Source: Urechis unicinctus (Eukaryota > Annelida > Polychaeta > Xenopneusta > Urechidae). Taken from it: a DNA stretch of 64,000 nucleotides. The DNA is taken from contig CM067354.1 in assembly GCA_034190875.2 (NCBI GenBank), positions 12,084,237-12,148,236 on the forward strand, in the 5' to 3' direction. The position numbers and the translations under genes were made by a program. Under the pieces are notes generated by a model. It saw nothing but the letters and a program-made list of their open reading frames with translations, was not told where the DNA came from and did not search any database. This document shows positions 52,179-62,486 of the stretch, piece after piece. How positions within the stretch are numbered: position 1 is the first letter of the stretch; every line of letters starts with the position of its first letter.

Positions 52179-53499
52179 ATGAAGATTATGAAGCCTCATT
52201 AGGTGAAATGAAAACTTATGATGTCCGTGGGTATTTATTTGAGCCCACACGATTGCGAATAACAACCGAGTCAGATAATGATGTTGGGAGCTCAGAAACG
52301 GATTCCGATTTGGAGAATGAATGCAGTAAAGACGCTTTGACTTTCAGGCCAGTGGAAGTGTGGTGGGTAGAACATTTTTTGTCTCTATTAGTGTAAATGG
52401 ATTAGCACCAGTAGAAATAACAATTCCGTGTAATGGGGTCTATCTCAGTATCTGGCCCACACACCTAAGTCAATAAATTCACCCAGCGCGTTCCCCGAGT
52501 GATAGTGACATGTATGATAATATACATAATTGACTTGGGTGCCTGTGAACTGGCCCCTTTCAGAATTTAGACGTCCTGTTAATATATCTCTCATCAGTGT
52601 ATATTTAAAAGACTAAGTCTACTCTTTTGCTCACAAATAAAGTCAAAATGCTCAGAAGAATTTGTGAATCATAGACAAACATGGACTGCTGGGTTAGCTT
52701 TTGTTATGTGAATGATCTAACTTGGAGTTCAAAATGGCTAAAGCTTGATTTGGGCAACCTTTCAGGTGTAGCTGTACAACTGCGATCAGATGACCACATT
52801 GTGGGAATGTGCTTGTTGTCGAAATAACCCATAGACTCTGGCAACAATGGAAGAGTGGCCATGTATGACTGAGCATCCAGGGTTCATGTCCAACTTCTTG
52901 GATCATTACGTCCTGCTTGCATCTAAATTCGAGTACATACAGATCGATGGACCTATAGGGGATGATGTTAACACAAATGAGTAAGTTATGCCTTTATTGA
53001 AGCACATATAAGACACACAGCCACTTCTGGACATGGACAATGTGTATCCCAATTTTCCATGTTGTGCAATACATTTGGTAATCCCGTTCAGTGCTACATG
53101 ACAACAAACAGAGTTAAAAAAACATTATTTTCATATTTCCCTAAGAAATAATCAATTCGTTTTTGCTCCAGGTTATTCAGATATTTGGCCTATCGCCGTT
53201 TCATCTACAGGGTGTGGCACAGATTAGGTAGACATAACAGAAAAGTATTGCCATCATGTGTCGTAAACAAAATAAGATCTACATTCCCAGACCCAGAGGG
53301 CCTTTACAGAGGATACCTAGAATGTAGAAGAGGAGGTTTTGTTTGCATGATTGAAGCGGCATCGGTGTGCTACCACAAGGATGTACTTTGCTGGCTTTTC
53401 AAATTGAACAGCAATAGGGGGCGGAACACTCCTTTCCGCCGAAAGAACTTTCACCAGTCTGTAACTGTTATTTTTTTTTGTGAAGCACAAACACTTTAG
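52179..53499 (+). pseudogene. P2X7-ballast-like zinc-binding protein gene, broken
   Basis: Three exons with good splice sites: about 52179-52362 (acidic, EPTRLRITTESDND), 52766-52980, and from 53172. Joining exons one and two at TG|GTGGGT and CAG|G creates VWCSC, the W-C-x-C start of the cysteine-rich fold found in the cytoplasmic ballast of P2X7 receptors and in many free-standing invertebrate proteins. It continues as NCDQMTTLWECACCRNNP after a one-base shift, then an in-frame TAG, then MTEHPGF and, in exon three, YLAYRRFIYRVWHRLG and VLPSCVVNKIRSTFP. Family members usually end soon after this last motif; this ORF runs on to 53499. The frameshift and stop in exon two suggest a recent pseudogene, unless they are sequencing errors. 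No channel domain is present. Confidence 0.65.
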
Positions 53500-53686
53500 T
53501 AATGAGGTTGTCAACATAATCTGAAGCATAACCAGTTAAAAAAAGATTAGTAATAAATTGTCTTTAAATCATTAAATGGAATGTTTGGTCTTTTGTGCCA
53601 GTATAATTACCATATGGGCATGGCGGAGACATTATTGTTTTAACTCATATTTACATATATTGAACAAAACATCCTGTGATATATAC

Positions 53687-54439
53687 CAACCAAAAGTGAT
53701 GGGAACTTTGAAAGGCTTCACCACTGGATCCCCCTGTCTGGACTTTGGAAAGGACACTCTCCATTGTGCCTGGCCTTGTTGAGTGACTGCCTGAGCTTTA
53801 TTGGAGTTTTCATTAAAATGCAAAACTGCAAGGAGTAATCTGGAAGTAAAGCACCAACAGTAGCAGATATAGCCTGGTGGTCTGGCATGCGTATGTGAGA
53901 TCACAATTCACCAGCATGTCATAACTTTATAAGCACCAACATAAACCCATGTCTTACGTCAGGTATTTGCAATATATACCACACTACAGTCACAGCAAAG
54001 CGCAATTAAATTACCTTGCTTCTATAGTGGCAAAGGGAAAGTGTACAATCTTGGGCGCGAAGAAGATCACCAACTTGTGGAAAGGTTCTAAGCTGGAAGT
54101 CTGCTCAGACGGAGATAATCTGCCAATGTCTTTCAGAAGGTGTTTGCTGTTCACGACCAGGGCCATCCTCTAGCTCAATGTCATTTCCTATAAAATAAAA
54201 AAAGTTGTAGGTGCTTTATTAGGCTTATGAGAGAGAAATGATTTGTTTACAGGGGTATTTTCAAAGTAATATATCACTTACATTTCCTGGTGCACTGCAT
54301 GTTCATCCATATCATCCTCTTCACTTTCCACTACCGGTTCAGTTGAGCTGGCCTCTATCTCGGGCACACCTGTCATCTCATTTTCGCTTTCACTGGAGGC
54401 ATCAAGCATCTCAGCTCCAGTTAACATTTCATGCAGCAC
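53687..54439 (-). pseudogene. minus-strand relic of a second uncharacterised invertebrate family
   Basis: Three exon-like blocks on the minus strand: 54282-54439 (acidic, TGVPEIEASSTEPVVESEED), 54015-54187 (SKHLLKDIGRLSPSEQTSSL then FHKLVIFFAPKIVHFPF) and 53687-53839 (LLLAVLHFNENSNKAQAVT then VSFPKSRQGDPVVKPF). Splice sites GTAAGT, GTAATT and the joining of AG|A give one continuous phase between the last two. This motif series (HLLKDI...SP..QTSSLE...FAPK...LA.LH.NEN...FPK...G..V) recurs in uncharacterised invertebrate and fish proteins. Phase between the first two blocks is broken by a stop, so the gene is probably dead. Function unknown. Confidence 0.4.
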
Positions 54440-54847
54440 CTACCAACAGAGGCATCAGGTGTTTCAGTGTCGACCAGTTGTACACCAATGATATTTCCCA
54501 AAATAGGGATCAAAATCACCTATATCAATATACTTCTATATACAGACTGTCTAATTTGTCCTATGACATCAGTAGTACTCCTCATGTAAATGGAACAATT
54601 AAACACAGTGTGTAGTGTATCCAAATCCCTAAACAATAAGCAGGCAATGTCATGCAAGCATTTTGAGATCACATTGAAACACCAGTTATTGAGCCATGCC
54701 CATGGGGCCTTTTTTCACCAGTGATGCCTTAGCCTTATAACACGGCCATGTCATTTGGGTCGTATAATTATTCATATAAGAAATAAATTTTGCTGTCAAT
54801 CAAACACAAAGGCACAACCTGTATCCATCCTGGGTAGATTGTTAGGT
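54440..54847. other. spacer between relic genes
   Basis: No feature recognised between the minus-strand relic and the TatD-like pseudogene. Confidence 0.4.
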
Positions 54848-55746
54848 AGGGGGAGGATTTCAATCTTCCAGGTTCCCCGCTTAGTAACCCTACCCCTGCA
54901 ACTGGTATGGGGCCTTCATGTCCTCCACGTAGACGGATGGAATATATCGAAGGCTCAGGTGTCGCTGATGCTTTGGCTGGTTCTGATGTAAGGCCTCCTT
55001 TCAAAGATAACACCAAGCGGGCCCTTAGGAGAACCCGAAGTGCAAGGAAGGCAAAGGCACGTGGTCCAAAACAGCCAGCCGCGCAGGCAACTGCAGTGCC
55101 AGTGCTGACAATCACGTTGCCTGTCAAGCGGCAAACGGGGGTTGCAGGGTCATCCAAACCGAGGGAGGCACATAAGCCCATGACCATCGGCAACGACCCC
55201 TACCCCCAATCAACAGCCAACTCACGACCCCTGGTGGTGCAGGGTGGGTCCCAGGGGGCTGTAGGCGAGAGGCTCCGAGGGGACATGGATGGCCACAAGG
55301 GGAAGTCCACACCTAGATGTCCCATTCCTGGTGTGGGAATTCGTCCGGGTCTCCGAAGACGCATGTCCCGGAGGTTTTCAATGAAGGCCTGGACCCCATG
55401 GATGTGACAAGGCAGCGATTGTATGTCCTCCATGTAATCGCCAACTAGCTGCTGGGGCCGGGCCGATACTTCAAAAACTTGGTCCTTCTCGCAGAGGGTT
55501 AGGCGGTTTTGGATGCCAAAGCCTTAGGGAACCCACGGGATTATAGGAGGAGGCAATGCGGGAGTGCTGTCGGGTCCACGAGGATCCAGTTCCTTATAGC
55601 TTCTGTCTAAGTCCCCCAAATTTGCCCGCGGTCCTCCTCCACTGACAACCTCTGATGACTCTGTTGTCTCAGCTCGGGCCCCGTGAGTGGGAGCTCGTCT
55701 GGGACTTGGGCCGTCGGCCTGCACCGTGTGGTAGGATCGAGGGGAG

Positions 55747-55788
<42 letters not shown>

Positions 55789-56345
55789 AAGTCTGCTAAA
55801 CCGGAACCTCAGCTATCCGTGGCCTTCGATTCCCACTTCCACATGGACAGGGCCCTGACTTCCCTGGGCCTACCACGGAATTCCGGGCCACGTAAGTTGT
55901 TCATGGCGGCCAAACCCCAGTCTGTCTTCGCTGTCGTGGTTAGTGGGTGCTATGGCCAACTATTGCGACCCTGCCACTTACCATCAAAAAGAGAGGGTCG
56001 CGATTTGTCTCCACCCCCGCACGCAGGGAAGTGCACATCGGACCAAATGCAGGTGATGTCCAGCTTTCTCAAACGGTCCGAAGTTGTCGGCCTTTGGGAG
56101 GTTAGCATAGACTATTCATTCCCCCCTGCTAAATGGGGGACACAGCAACATGCCCTACACCACGTGTTATCGCTCCTGGAGCCCCGGCATGTGCTGGTTT
56201 TTGCACATCCGGGGAATGAAGGGCACATAGGCATATTGCTGTGCCCTGTATCAGCTGCTTGGTCAGGTGTCCCGAGAGCAGCGGATTCATCTCCACTGTT
56301 TCTCGGGATCTGGGGATAATCTAAAAGTTATTCGAGTTACGGAGA
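54848..56345 (+). pseudogene. TatD-like metal-dependent hydrolase with basic leader, broken
   Basis: The first part (to 55407) is a basic, Pro/Ala-rich leader (KRALRRTRSARKAKARGPKQ). It is followed by frame-broken pieces (GLDPMDVTRQRLYVLH, LLGPGRYFKNLVLLAEG) and a 38-base poly-G. The second part (from about 55790; main frame 55819-56319) is a TatD-type amidohydrolase. It shows FDSHFHMDRA (H-x-H metal site), LWEVSIDY (matching the GEIGLDY-type glutamate motif), a histidine in LVFAHPGNEG, and EQRIHLHCFSGS in a shifted frame at the end (HCFSG motif). TatD enzymes are metal-dependent nucleases. The leader-plus-TatD layout resembles proteins that I recall from invertebrate retroelement-rich loci. 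The poly-G, stops and a late frameshift mark a pseudogene. Confidence 0.7.
55748..55785. repeat. poly-G tract, 38 bases
   Basis: An uninterrupted run of 38 G on the plus strand inside the TatD-like pseudogene, in the linker before the hydrolase domain. The exact length is doubtful. Confidence 0.9.
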
Positions 56346-56410
56346 GTTATCCGGTTTTGAAGCAGCAAAATCGACAACTTTTATGGTCTCGATATATTAA
56401 AAGAACAAAA

Positions 56411-56459
56411 TGTACCAAACGACCCTGTCCAAAAACTACCAAACGACCCTGTCCAAACT
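56411..56459 (+). repeat. short tandem duplication
   Basis: TACCAAACGACCCTGTCCAAA occurs twice in tandem just after the TatD-like pseudogene. Confidence 0.8.
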
Positions 56460-57267
56460 AGATCGGCGCCGCGTTTATCCTTCTTACCCCAGGTGGAACA
56501 ATCGTGGTATCGGTCTGAATGACAACATAAGTTTCATTAATATTTTGAGCGCCTATAAAACCGTCAATACATGTCCGATGGTAATACAAATTGGGTCATG
56601 TGTACTCTGTAATAGCTTAAGTCGGATCCCCAAATTTCAAACGAAGTCTAGTACTGTGGTGCAGATTTGAGTTTAAATGGTCAAGTGTGAAATTTGATTG
56701 AATGAGCTTATGTGTCCAGATTTCGTAGGTGAGACATAGTGTGAATACAATTTTCTTCAATATTCATTTTGCAGGTCTGACAGATAAGTCATCATGTTGT
56801 ACGAGAAAAGAATGGTAACTTATTATTTCATCTATCAGTAACTGTGTTCCCCATTCCTCTGTTTTATTGACTTAAGTCTACACCAGAACATTTGACGTTT
56901 TCTGTAGTTGTGAGCATATTAAATGTGGTTAACATTATTATGATAGCAATGTATGAGCTAGGTCAACATTGTTAATTATTCCAGCTTCGTACCTAGATAC
57001 GGTCAACCAATCATGAGCAGGTTCTGGTTTTATTATCAATACTGTATCATATATTGAACGAAACTACAAAGGTATAACAGTTGTCCAATATATATTCATA
57101 TTAATGCCAAAACATCAAAGGCATGTACACCTAAAATACCATTTCGTCCAAACATGGCTCAGACCTTTTTGTGCACTCTTTATTAACTAATATGGCCCAA
57201 TTCCTAGGATTGGACCCTATTAATAATAAGGAATCCATGAGTGATGCCGGACTAAAGGTATTGTTGG
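56460..57267. other. non-coding stretch, no gene seen
   Basis: Nothing recognised between the TatD-like pseudogene and the opposing gag pseudogene. Confidence 0.45.
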
Positions 57268-57946
57268 TCAGGGTCGTTTTCCAAATGCGTCTGCCATGCG
57301 GGAAGGTGGTCGGTGAGGGATGAGGTGGAGGGTGGGGGGACAGACTGGAGGAGAGGACTGACTGACAAGATGAGGCCTGCAGACGGGGGCGAGTTTGGAG
57401 GTAGACTTCGACGAGGTGTATGTTGTCTTGCCCCCATTTGCATTTTGTCTGTGACTGTTATTTGCGATACTCCATGTCGTATATGAGGAGTGATTGCCAG
57501 GTATACTTGGTGGCCAGCTCGGTAAGTTAACGTCTTGAAGGGACAGATCGCCTCCCGCCATGAGTTCTCGCATGATAGTTAAGCTGGCAACCCATCCACT
57601 GCAGCGGCGTGTTAGATTTCAAGCGGGGTTTGCTGGCACCTGAGTGGAGGACGAGGCGCTCTTCACCGTCACTGAATATCACGCGCTCCGATGACGGGAG
57701 AGAGTGAATGTAGTCCGTAATGGCCCGGTGACGAGTGAGCTTAGCAAAAGGATAGTCACCTGTTTCGGCTTGTATGATGTTAGGTTGGAGGAGCTGCGCG
57801 TCACTTTCCACGCAACCAACGCTGAGGCACCCCCCCACCCCAATAAAATAACTGATGGCCGGTGCAGGAGGCCGAGGCCGAAGGGTGTCCGGATGCCATA
57901 AAACATCAATGGTATCAGTTGGACACGAAGATCCCCCCACGCCCAC
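57268..57946 (-). pseudogene. retroelement gag-like pseudogene, frameshifted
   Basis: Minus-strand ORF 57527-57946 contains ETGDYPFAKLTRHRAITDYI, SSERVIFSDGEERLVLHSGA and SNTPLQWMG. The frame then shifts to ORF 57268-57573 beginning MRELMAGGDLSLQDVN and ending in a Ser/Pro/His-rich tail. This motif series is familiar from gag-like proteins of invertebrate retroelements. At least one frameshift and a degenerate tail show that it is dead. No zinc knuckle follows in this orientation; the knuckle at 50.9 kb is on the other strand and is a separate fragment. Confidence 0.55.
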
Positions 57947-58000
57947 CCCCCTCCCGCAGCGACGCGCTCGTCTGTGTAATACCTTACAAAAACCGTATGT

Positions 58001-58095
58001 CCTTGACTAAAATCGGACTTGACCCAAATCGGACATGTCTTAAATTGGACTTGACCAATGTTTGGACCTGACCTAACTTGGACTTGACCCAATTC
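58001..58095 (-). repeat. degenerate ~16 bp tandem repeat
   Basis: Five or six variants of AAATCGGACTTGACCC (also read as AATTGGACTTGACC) follow one another with small indels. Confidence 0.65.
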
Positions 58096-58696
58096 GTGAT
58101 GCAACAGCGATAAGTGTGTGATATTGAAAATATGCAGAAACTTTTATAATGATTACCCGTATAATTCTTGTAACATAACTCCATAACCCCGGGTCCTTCC
58201 ATGGAACTCACATAGTCTACACATGCGCTTTTATTCTCAATGACCCCACCTTGTTTACTTTCTGTATGGTCATGTGACCAAAATAATCAAGTGCGACCGT
58301 AAAAGTCAAGTACCTTCTTGACAAACTACCAAATATACATTATTCACACAGTATTTAACACTGTTAAATCATTGAATACCATATGATAAATAAACTTTAG
58401 ATATAAAAACCCATTCTTACAATCGAAGCTACCGAATTCACTCTTTGACCCTAGCCATGATAATCTGGCTTCGAACTTTGACCCCAGATGAACGACAGAT
58501 TGGCGAAATAAAGAGCGAAAAATGAGCAGACAATTACAAAATCAAGTCACATAAAATTGCCAATCTGACAAATAGTGATCATTAAAATTAAATTTAACTT
58601 ATTTTGTCACAGCCCTGGTTAAGAATGATACGATTGTTACAGTATTTCGGCTAATAATGACATTTCACAAATTACGAAACTCGTAAACAATAACTC
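58096..58696. other. non-coding stretch
   Basis: No gene recognised; possible upstream region of the transcript suggested by the TATA box at 58697. Confidence 0.35.
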
Positions 58697-58801
58697 TATA
58701 TAAGGCCCCTATTTCGTGACTTCGCGAAAGCATAGATTTTTTCTTAAATACGGATTTCCCCAACAAAACATTCTGACATGGACGGAAAAGAAGCTGTGTC
58801 G
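58697..58801 (+). promoter_or_regulatory. possible TATA promoter and short first exon
   Basis: TATATAAG at 58697-58704 is followed, 74 bp downstream, by an ATG at 58778 and eight codons (MDGKEAVS). A possible donor GTAAAA follows at 58802. It could start the gene whose last exons lie at 60561-61809. However, this exon ends in phase 0, while the exon at 60561 needs one preceding base, so at least one further exon would be required. Weak support. Confidence 0.25.
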
Positions 58802-60560
58802 GTAAAATAATATACTATCTCTATTACTGCCTGTTCTGTATTACCTAATCCGCGTTTTACCCCTACCCAGACCGAATTTATATCCATTACCCAATTCCCT
58901 CCACGGAACGTCCCCGATCAGCTGATCACAATGATACAGCATTCGTTTCAATACTGTTAGGATGGTTCTGTTAAGTTTCAATACTGTTGGATGGTTCTGT
59001 TTGGCTATTATAGCTAAGACTGTTTGTTGATATGTAAATGCAAAAGAACTTGACCATGAAACATCAACTTAACAATTTTAATAATTAATGGATGCCCTTC
59101 ACTTAGCCCTACAAGACGTTTGAGTATAAATTCATGTTACCGTTCGACCGGAGCTACCCTTCACTCCCTTCACTAGGCTGCAGCCATGAAGATAGATATG
59201 ATGTTATATGGACATTATGGTCAGACATAACCATAATGTGTATGGTACTGCGCTGTTTGGCAAGTTGTGATTGAAGAGACTAATGTTGCAGCACCATTGA
59301 TGGTTTTAACTGCCCTGCATGATTTGCATGGTAGGTTTTATAAATTTATCAACACATATCAGTGGCTGCTTATCCACTGTCACTTGGTGTTTCATAAACT
59401 TAACTATTGCCAAATATCATAATATGGTAGACCTCAGAGGTCAACGGGTCCTCAGATTGCAATTATAAACAATACTTGGGGGTAGTCATATTTCTGATGT
59501 TGGATCTAAATTGTAAAGAGGTTGTCGATGTCATGACCAAATATCAATTACAATTTGAAGTCACAACATCACATGCATATTGGGCTGTTACCTATCCAGG
59601 CAATGGCCAATGTGATGGTCTATCAAAAGAGGGAATAAGTTGATGGTGCAAATACAGACTTGAAAGTGTCAGATATTACCAGAGGGTCACCTGATACAAA
59701 TAACATCAGTCATTAAATAAACAGCTTCTGAATTGCATAACTATTTGATTGCATTATCAATGAGCATCTGTGCTATAAAAACCATGACTATGCTTATTAT
59801 GTAATTTGACAGTAGATAATATTGAATGTTCTCAGCTGAACAGCTGATGTGGCCTCACATAAGTTTCCTGGCATTGAATTATGTGATCTGACCTTGGAAG
59901 GTATTGTATAAGTGAGTGTGGAAACATTTTACGAGGTGTTATATTGTGAAAATAAATAACCAGCATCTGTATACTGGGTCTCTATTTTCTAACCGCATTG
60001 CTCTCCATGCTTCCATTCCTAGTTAGATATCTAATAAAGATGCAGATTGAAATGCATTGTCATTTATATAGAGCTCTGTTAAAGTTTGGGCCCATGTACT
60101 GTTAATATGGAAGAAATTCTATTTTGAACCAAACCAGATATGTATATTTCCACAAATCTACCCACATATGTTTCATTAATATAGGTACCTAGGTCAGATG
60201 TTAGCTTAGGAACCTATCAGAGAATACTGCCTGAATTTACCATAACTAAAGTGGGCGTGTACTTGGCACAAATGGATTGCCTTGACACGGTCGGTTTGTT
60301 TGCTTGTATGATGAAGTATTTTTCAATTTTGTACCACAAGTTCAACCATACCAACATTCCAATTTTTATCAAATTATCGATTAAATGGTTCTGAAAACTC
60401 ACACAGTATGCAGGTCACATAATTATGAACAAATGTGTAGCAATGGCAGAAATATGCATTGTTTCTCATTGTTTACATCTGAATTAATGCAGTCTGTTAT
60501 GTGTCAATTATATTAATTTTGCAATGCATATTGTAAAATGTATGTGCTTTTGTTTATTAG
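58802..60560. other. intron or intergenic DNA
   Basis: Apart from the short element at 59104 and a tandem duplication at about 58944-59003 (GTTTCAATACTGTT... twice), nothing was recognised. Missing upstream exons of the next gene may lie here. Confidence 0.35.
59104..59156 (-). mobile_element. 53 bp element with 9 bp target duplication
   Basis: A complete 53 bp copy, TAGCCCTACAAGACG ... CCGTTCGACCGGAGCTA, flanked on both sides by CCCTTCACT (59095-59103 and 59157-59165). It corresponds to about 33 bases from one end and 22 from the other end of the 659 bp element at 30164-30822, in inverse orientation. It therefore looks like an extremely deleted derivative that either still moved or was deleted after insertion. 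Confidence 0.75.
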
Positions 60561-61809
60561 ATACTGAACCAGCAGCCCAATCAGGTACCAGTTATGCCAC
60601 AAGTCTGACTAGAACAACAAGCCCTGTAGACCCCAGACATAACGATGCCAACAAAAACAACTTGATTTCTAGTGACTCGGGAGTCAGATCAGGATGTCTC
60701 GAGCAGAACATGCATCAAAGATACAAGTGAGTATTTTTCATTCCTCAGTGATCTGTTAACTAGTGACAAGGTATAAACCAAAGAAAGGCTTATTTGCATT
60801 ATAAATGAATTCTAGTTAAGTGACCTTCATTTAAAAGGCACTACCCAATGCATGGTCTATAAAGGCCTGTGCTATATTATTAAAGTCATTACAAGTCTGC
60901 TATAACTAGAAACTAATAGCGAAATGTGAAAACAATATATCAATGCATGTGCAGACCGCTTCTAATGGGATACAAGGCAGACCCGAGCTCTACAACTTGC
61001 CTTCAGAAGTTCTATTCAGATCCCCAGTCCAAGGAACTACTGCCAGGTATGGTATATGTACTTCAGAATATACTGTATTAATCAGGATAAATTTGACAGA
61101 CAGATCATTCCCAGTATCTCTTTTATGGTAGGTTTCATATATTATATACAATTGTTGCACAATTGTGATGTAGGCTGAATTGTTATTTAAGCTTGTAGAT
61201 TAGTCATGTACTGCCATGTGATATTTCATGACTAAGTAACTTTATCTGATGCTTTATCAGTAAGTTATATCTTCTATTCTCAGCATTACACTGCAGACAG
61301 ATTATTACAAAAGTTGTTGCTACACTGACTCAATGTGCAATATGTGTAGCTCTAAAATAATCTCTCTTATTGTTCTGTGCATCTTTCTGAAGATGTCCTG
61401 GTCAATCTAAAACCTGCTGAGGTGCTGCAATCTTGAGTTCAACAGCAATTTAGTCTGTAAAACATTTATGGTCACTATCTTATACTGAATGCTTGTGACA
61501 CTATTCACTTGACACTACCCTCACACACAACCTCACTTTGACACCTGGAGTTGTTCTACACCATTCAATCAGACAAATGGTAGGTTATAGCTGTACCAGC
61601 AAGGAACACTACCTAACATTCTGTGGAATGACCCATCAATCTGAACCACACATCTCTTGCCTCCAGTTTTGGTTGAATAATAGAACTGTTATTTCTGGAT
61701 TAGGGGTGCCAAGTAATTTGCTTAATATGTGTACACGTTGATTGTTTCAGGGAAGAAAGAAGTTCTTAAGTCAAAGCTGCCAATGGGACGTTCTCTACTT
61801 GGAAAATAA
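60561..61809 (+). CDS. three 3'-terminal exons of an unrecognised gene
   Basis: Exons 60561-60726 (acceptor TTTATTAG, donor GTGAGT), 60955-61046 (acceptor TGTGCAG, donor GTATGG) and 61751-61809 (acceptor TTGTTTCAG, stop TAA 61807-61809) join without any frame break. They encode about 105 residues: a Ser/Thr/Asn-rich stretch (SYATSLTRTTSPVDPRHND), then RYKPLLMGYKADPSSTTCLQ, KFYSDPQSKELLPGKKEV and a basic end (LKSKLPMGRSLLGK). I do not recognise the family. The three matching phases and the AATAAA downstream make a real gene likely. No signal peptide, membrane segment or catalytic motif is visible. The 5' exons are not located. Confidence 0.55.
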
Positions 61810-61850
61810 TTTGAATGAGCAGCGAAAGTTCCATGGCCCTTGTACCACAT

Positions 61851-61971
61851 CTTAATTATGCTTGAAATGTCATTAACTATGCATAATTGTAATAAGCAGT
61901 GCTGGTTTCAAATAGATGTGCCACAAACTCTTAATTATGCTTGAAATGTCAATAAACATGCATAATTGTCA
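61851..61971 (+). repeat. tandem duplication containing inverted repeats
   Basis: CTTAATTATGCTTGAAATGT starts at 61851 and again at 61930; about 42 bp is nearly identical. Within each copy AATTATGC pairs with GCATAATT to make a stem with a loop of about 15-20 nt. It lies in the presumed 3' untranslated region of the preceding gene. Confidence 0.75.
61951..61956 (+). terminator. poly(A) signal
   Basis: AATAAA 142 bp past the stop codon of the 60.5-61.8 kb gene. It lies in the second copy of the tandem repeat; the first copy has ATTAAC at the same place. Confidence 0.45.
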
Positions 61972-62484
61972 TTAAAGTGACCTTTTTAATCACTGTATAG
62001 TTTATAGACAATATAACACATGCCCAGTTTACTCAGTTAATGATGCAATAATATTTCATCATAGCTTTTGACAGTAAAACACGATTTTTAAACTATATTT
62101 ACCCATGGCCTCAGTGTTAGAATTGTGTTTACCAGTGGCCTTACTTGTTGGATAGCTGTGATATTAATATGTTACCTGCATTTCAAATCCAACCCCTTTT
62201 AAACAAATTATGGCCATGTGAAATCTGTTCCCTAGGGAGAACGATGAATTTAGTACTACACAGATGATATAATCAGAAATAATAGAGATTACATAGCGGT
62301 AGTACGATTATCATTAAGTTATTTGCGTATATTTCTATGAACTAGAGCAAAAAAAAAGCATGCCTGTCTGTGAGCTACATTGGATGATCAAGCGTTATGA
62401 TGAACAACGGAGACGCCTCCATGGACAAACAAACAACCATATCGAGCTGAAGAGTGGGAGCCACAGGGATTTATATAAATCGTC
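61972..62484. other. intergenic DNA
   Basis: Nothing recognised up to the TA target site of the Tigger element. Confidence 0.4.
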
Positions 62485-62486
62485 TA

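Noticed and set aside
52462..52541. Inverted repeat CACCTAAGTCAAT / ATTGACTTGGGTG as a MITE
   Set aside because: Arms of only 13 bp with one mismatch and no visible target duplication; too weak.
54768..55193. 141-codon minus-strand ORF
   Set aside because: Antisense shadow of the GC-rich basic leader of the plus-strand TatD-like pseudogene.
58001..58095. Telomere-like repeat
   Set aside because: Unit of about 16 bp GGACTTGACCCAAAT does not match TTAGGG or other telomere motifs.
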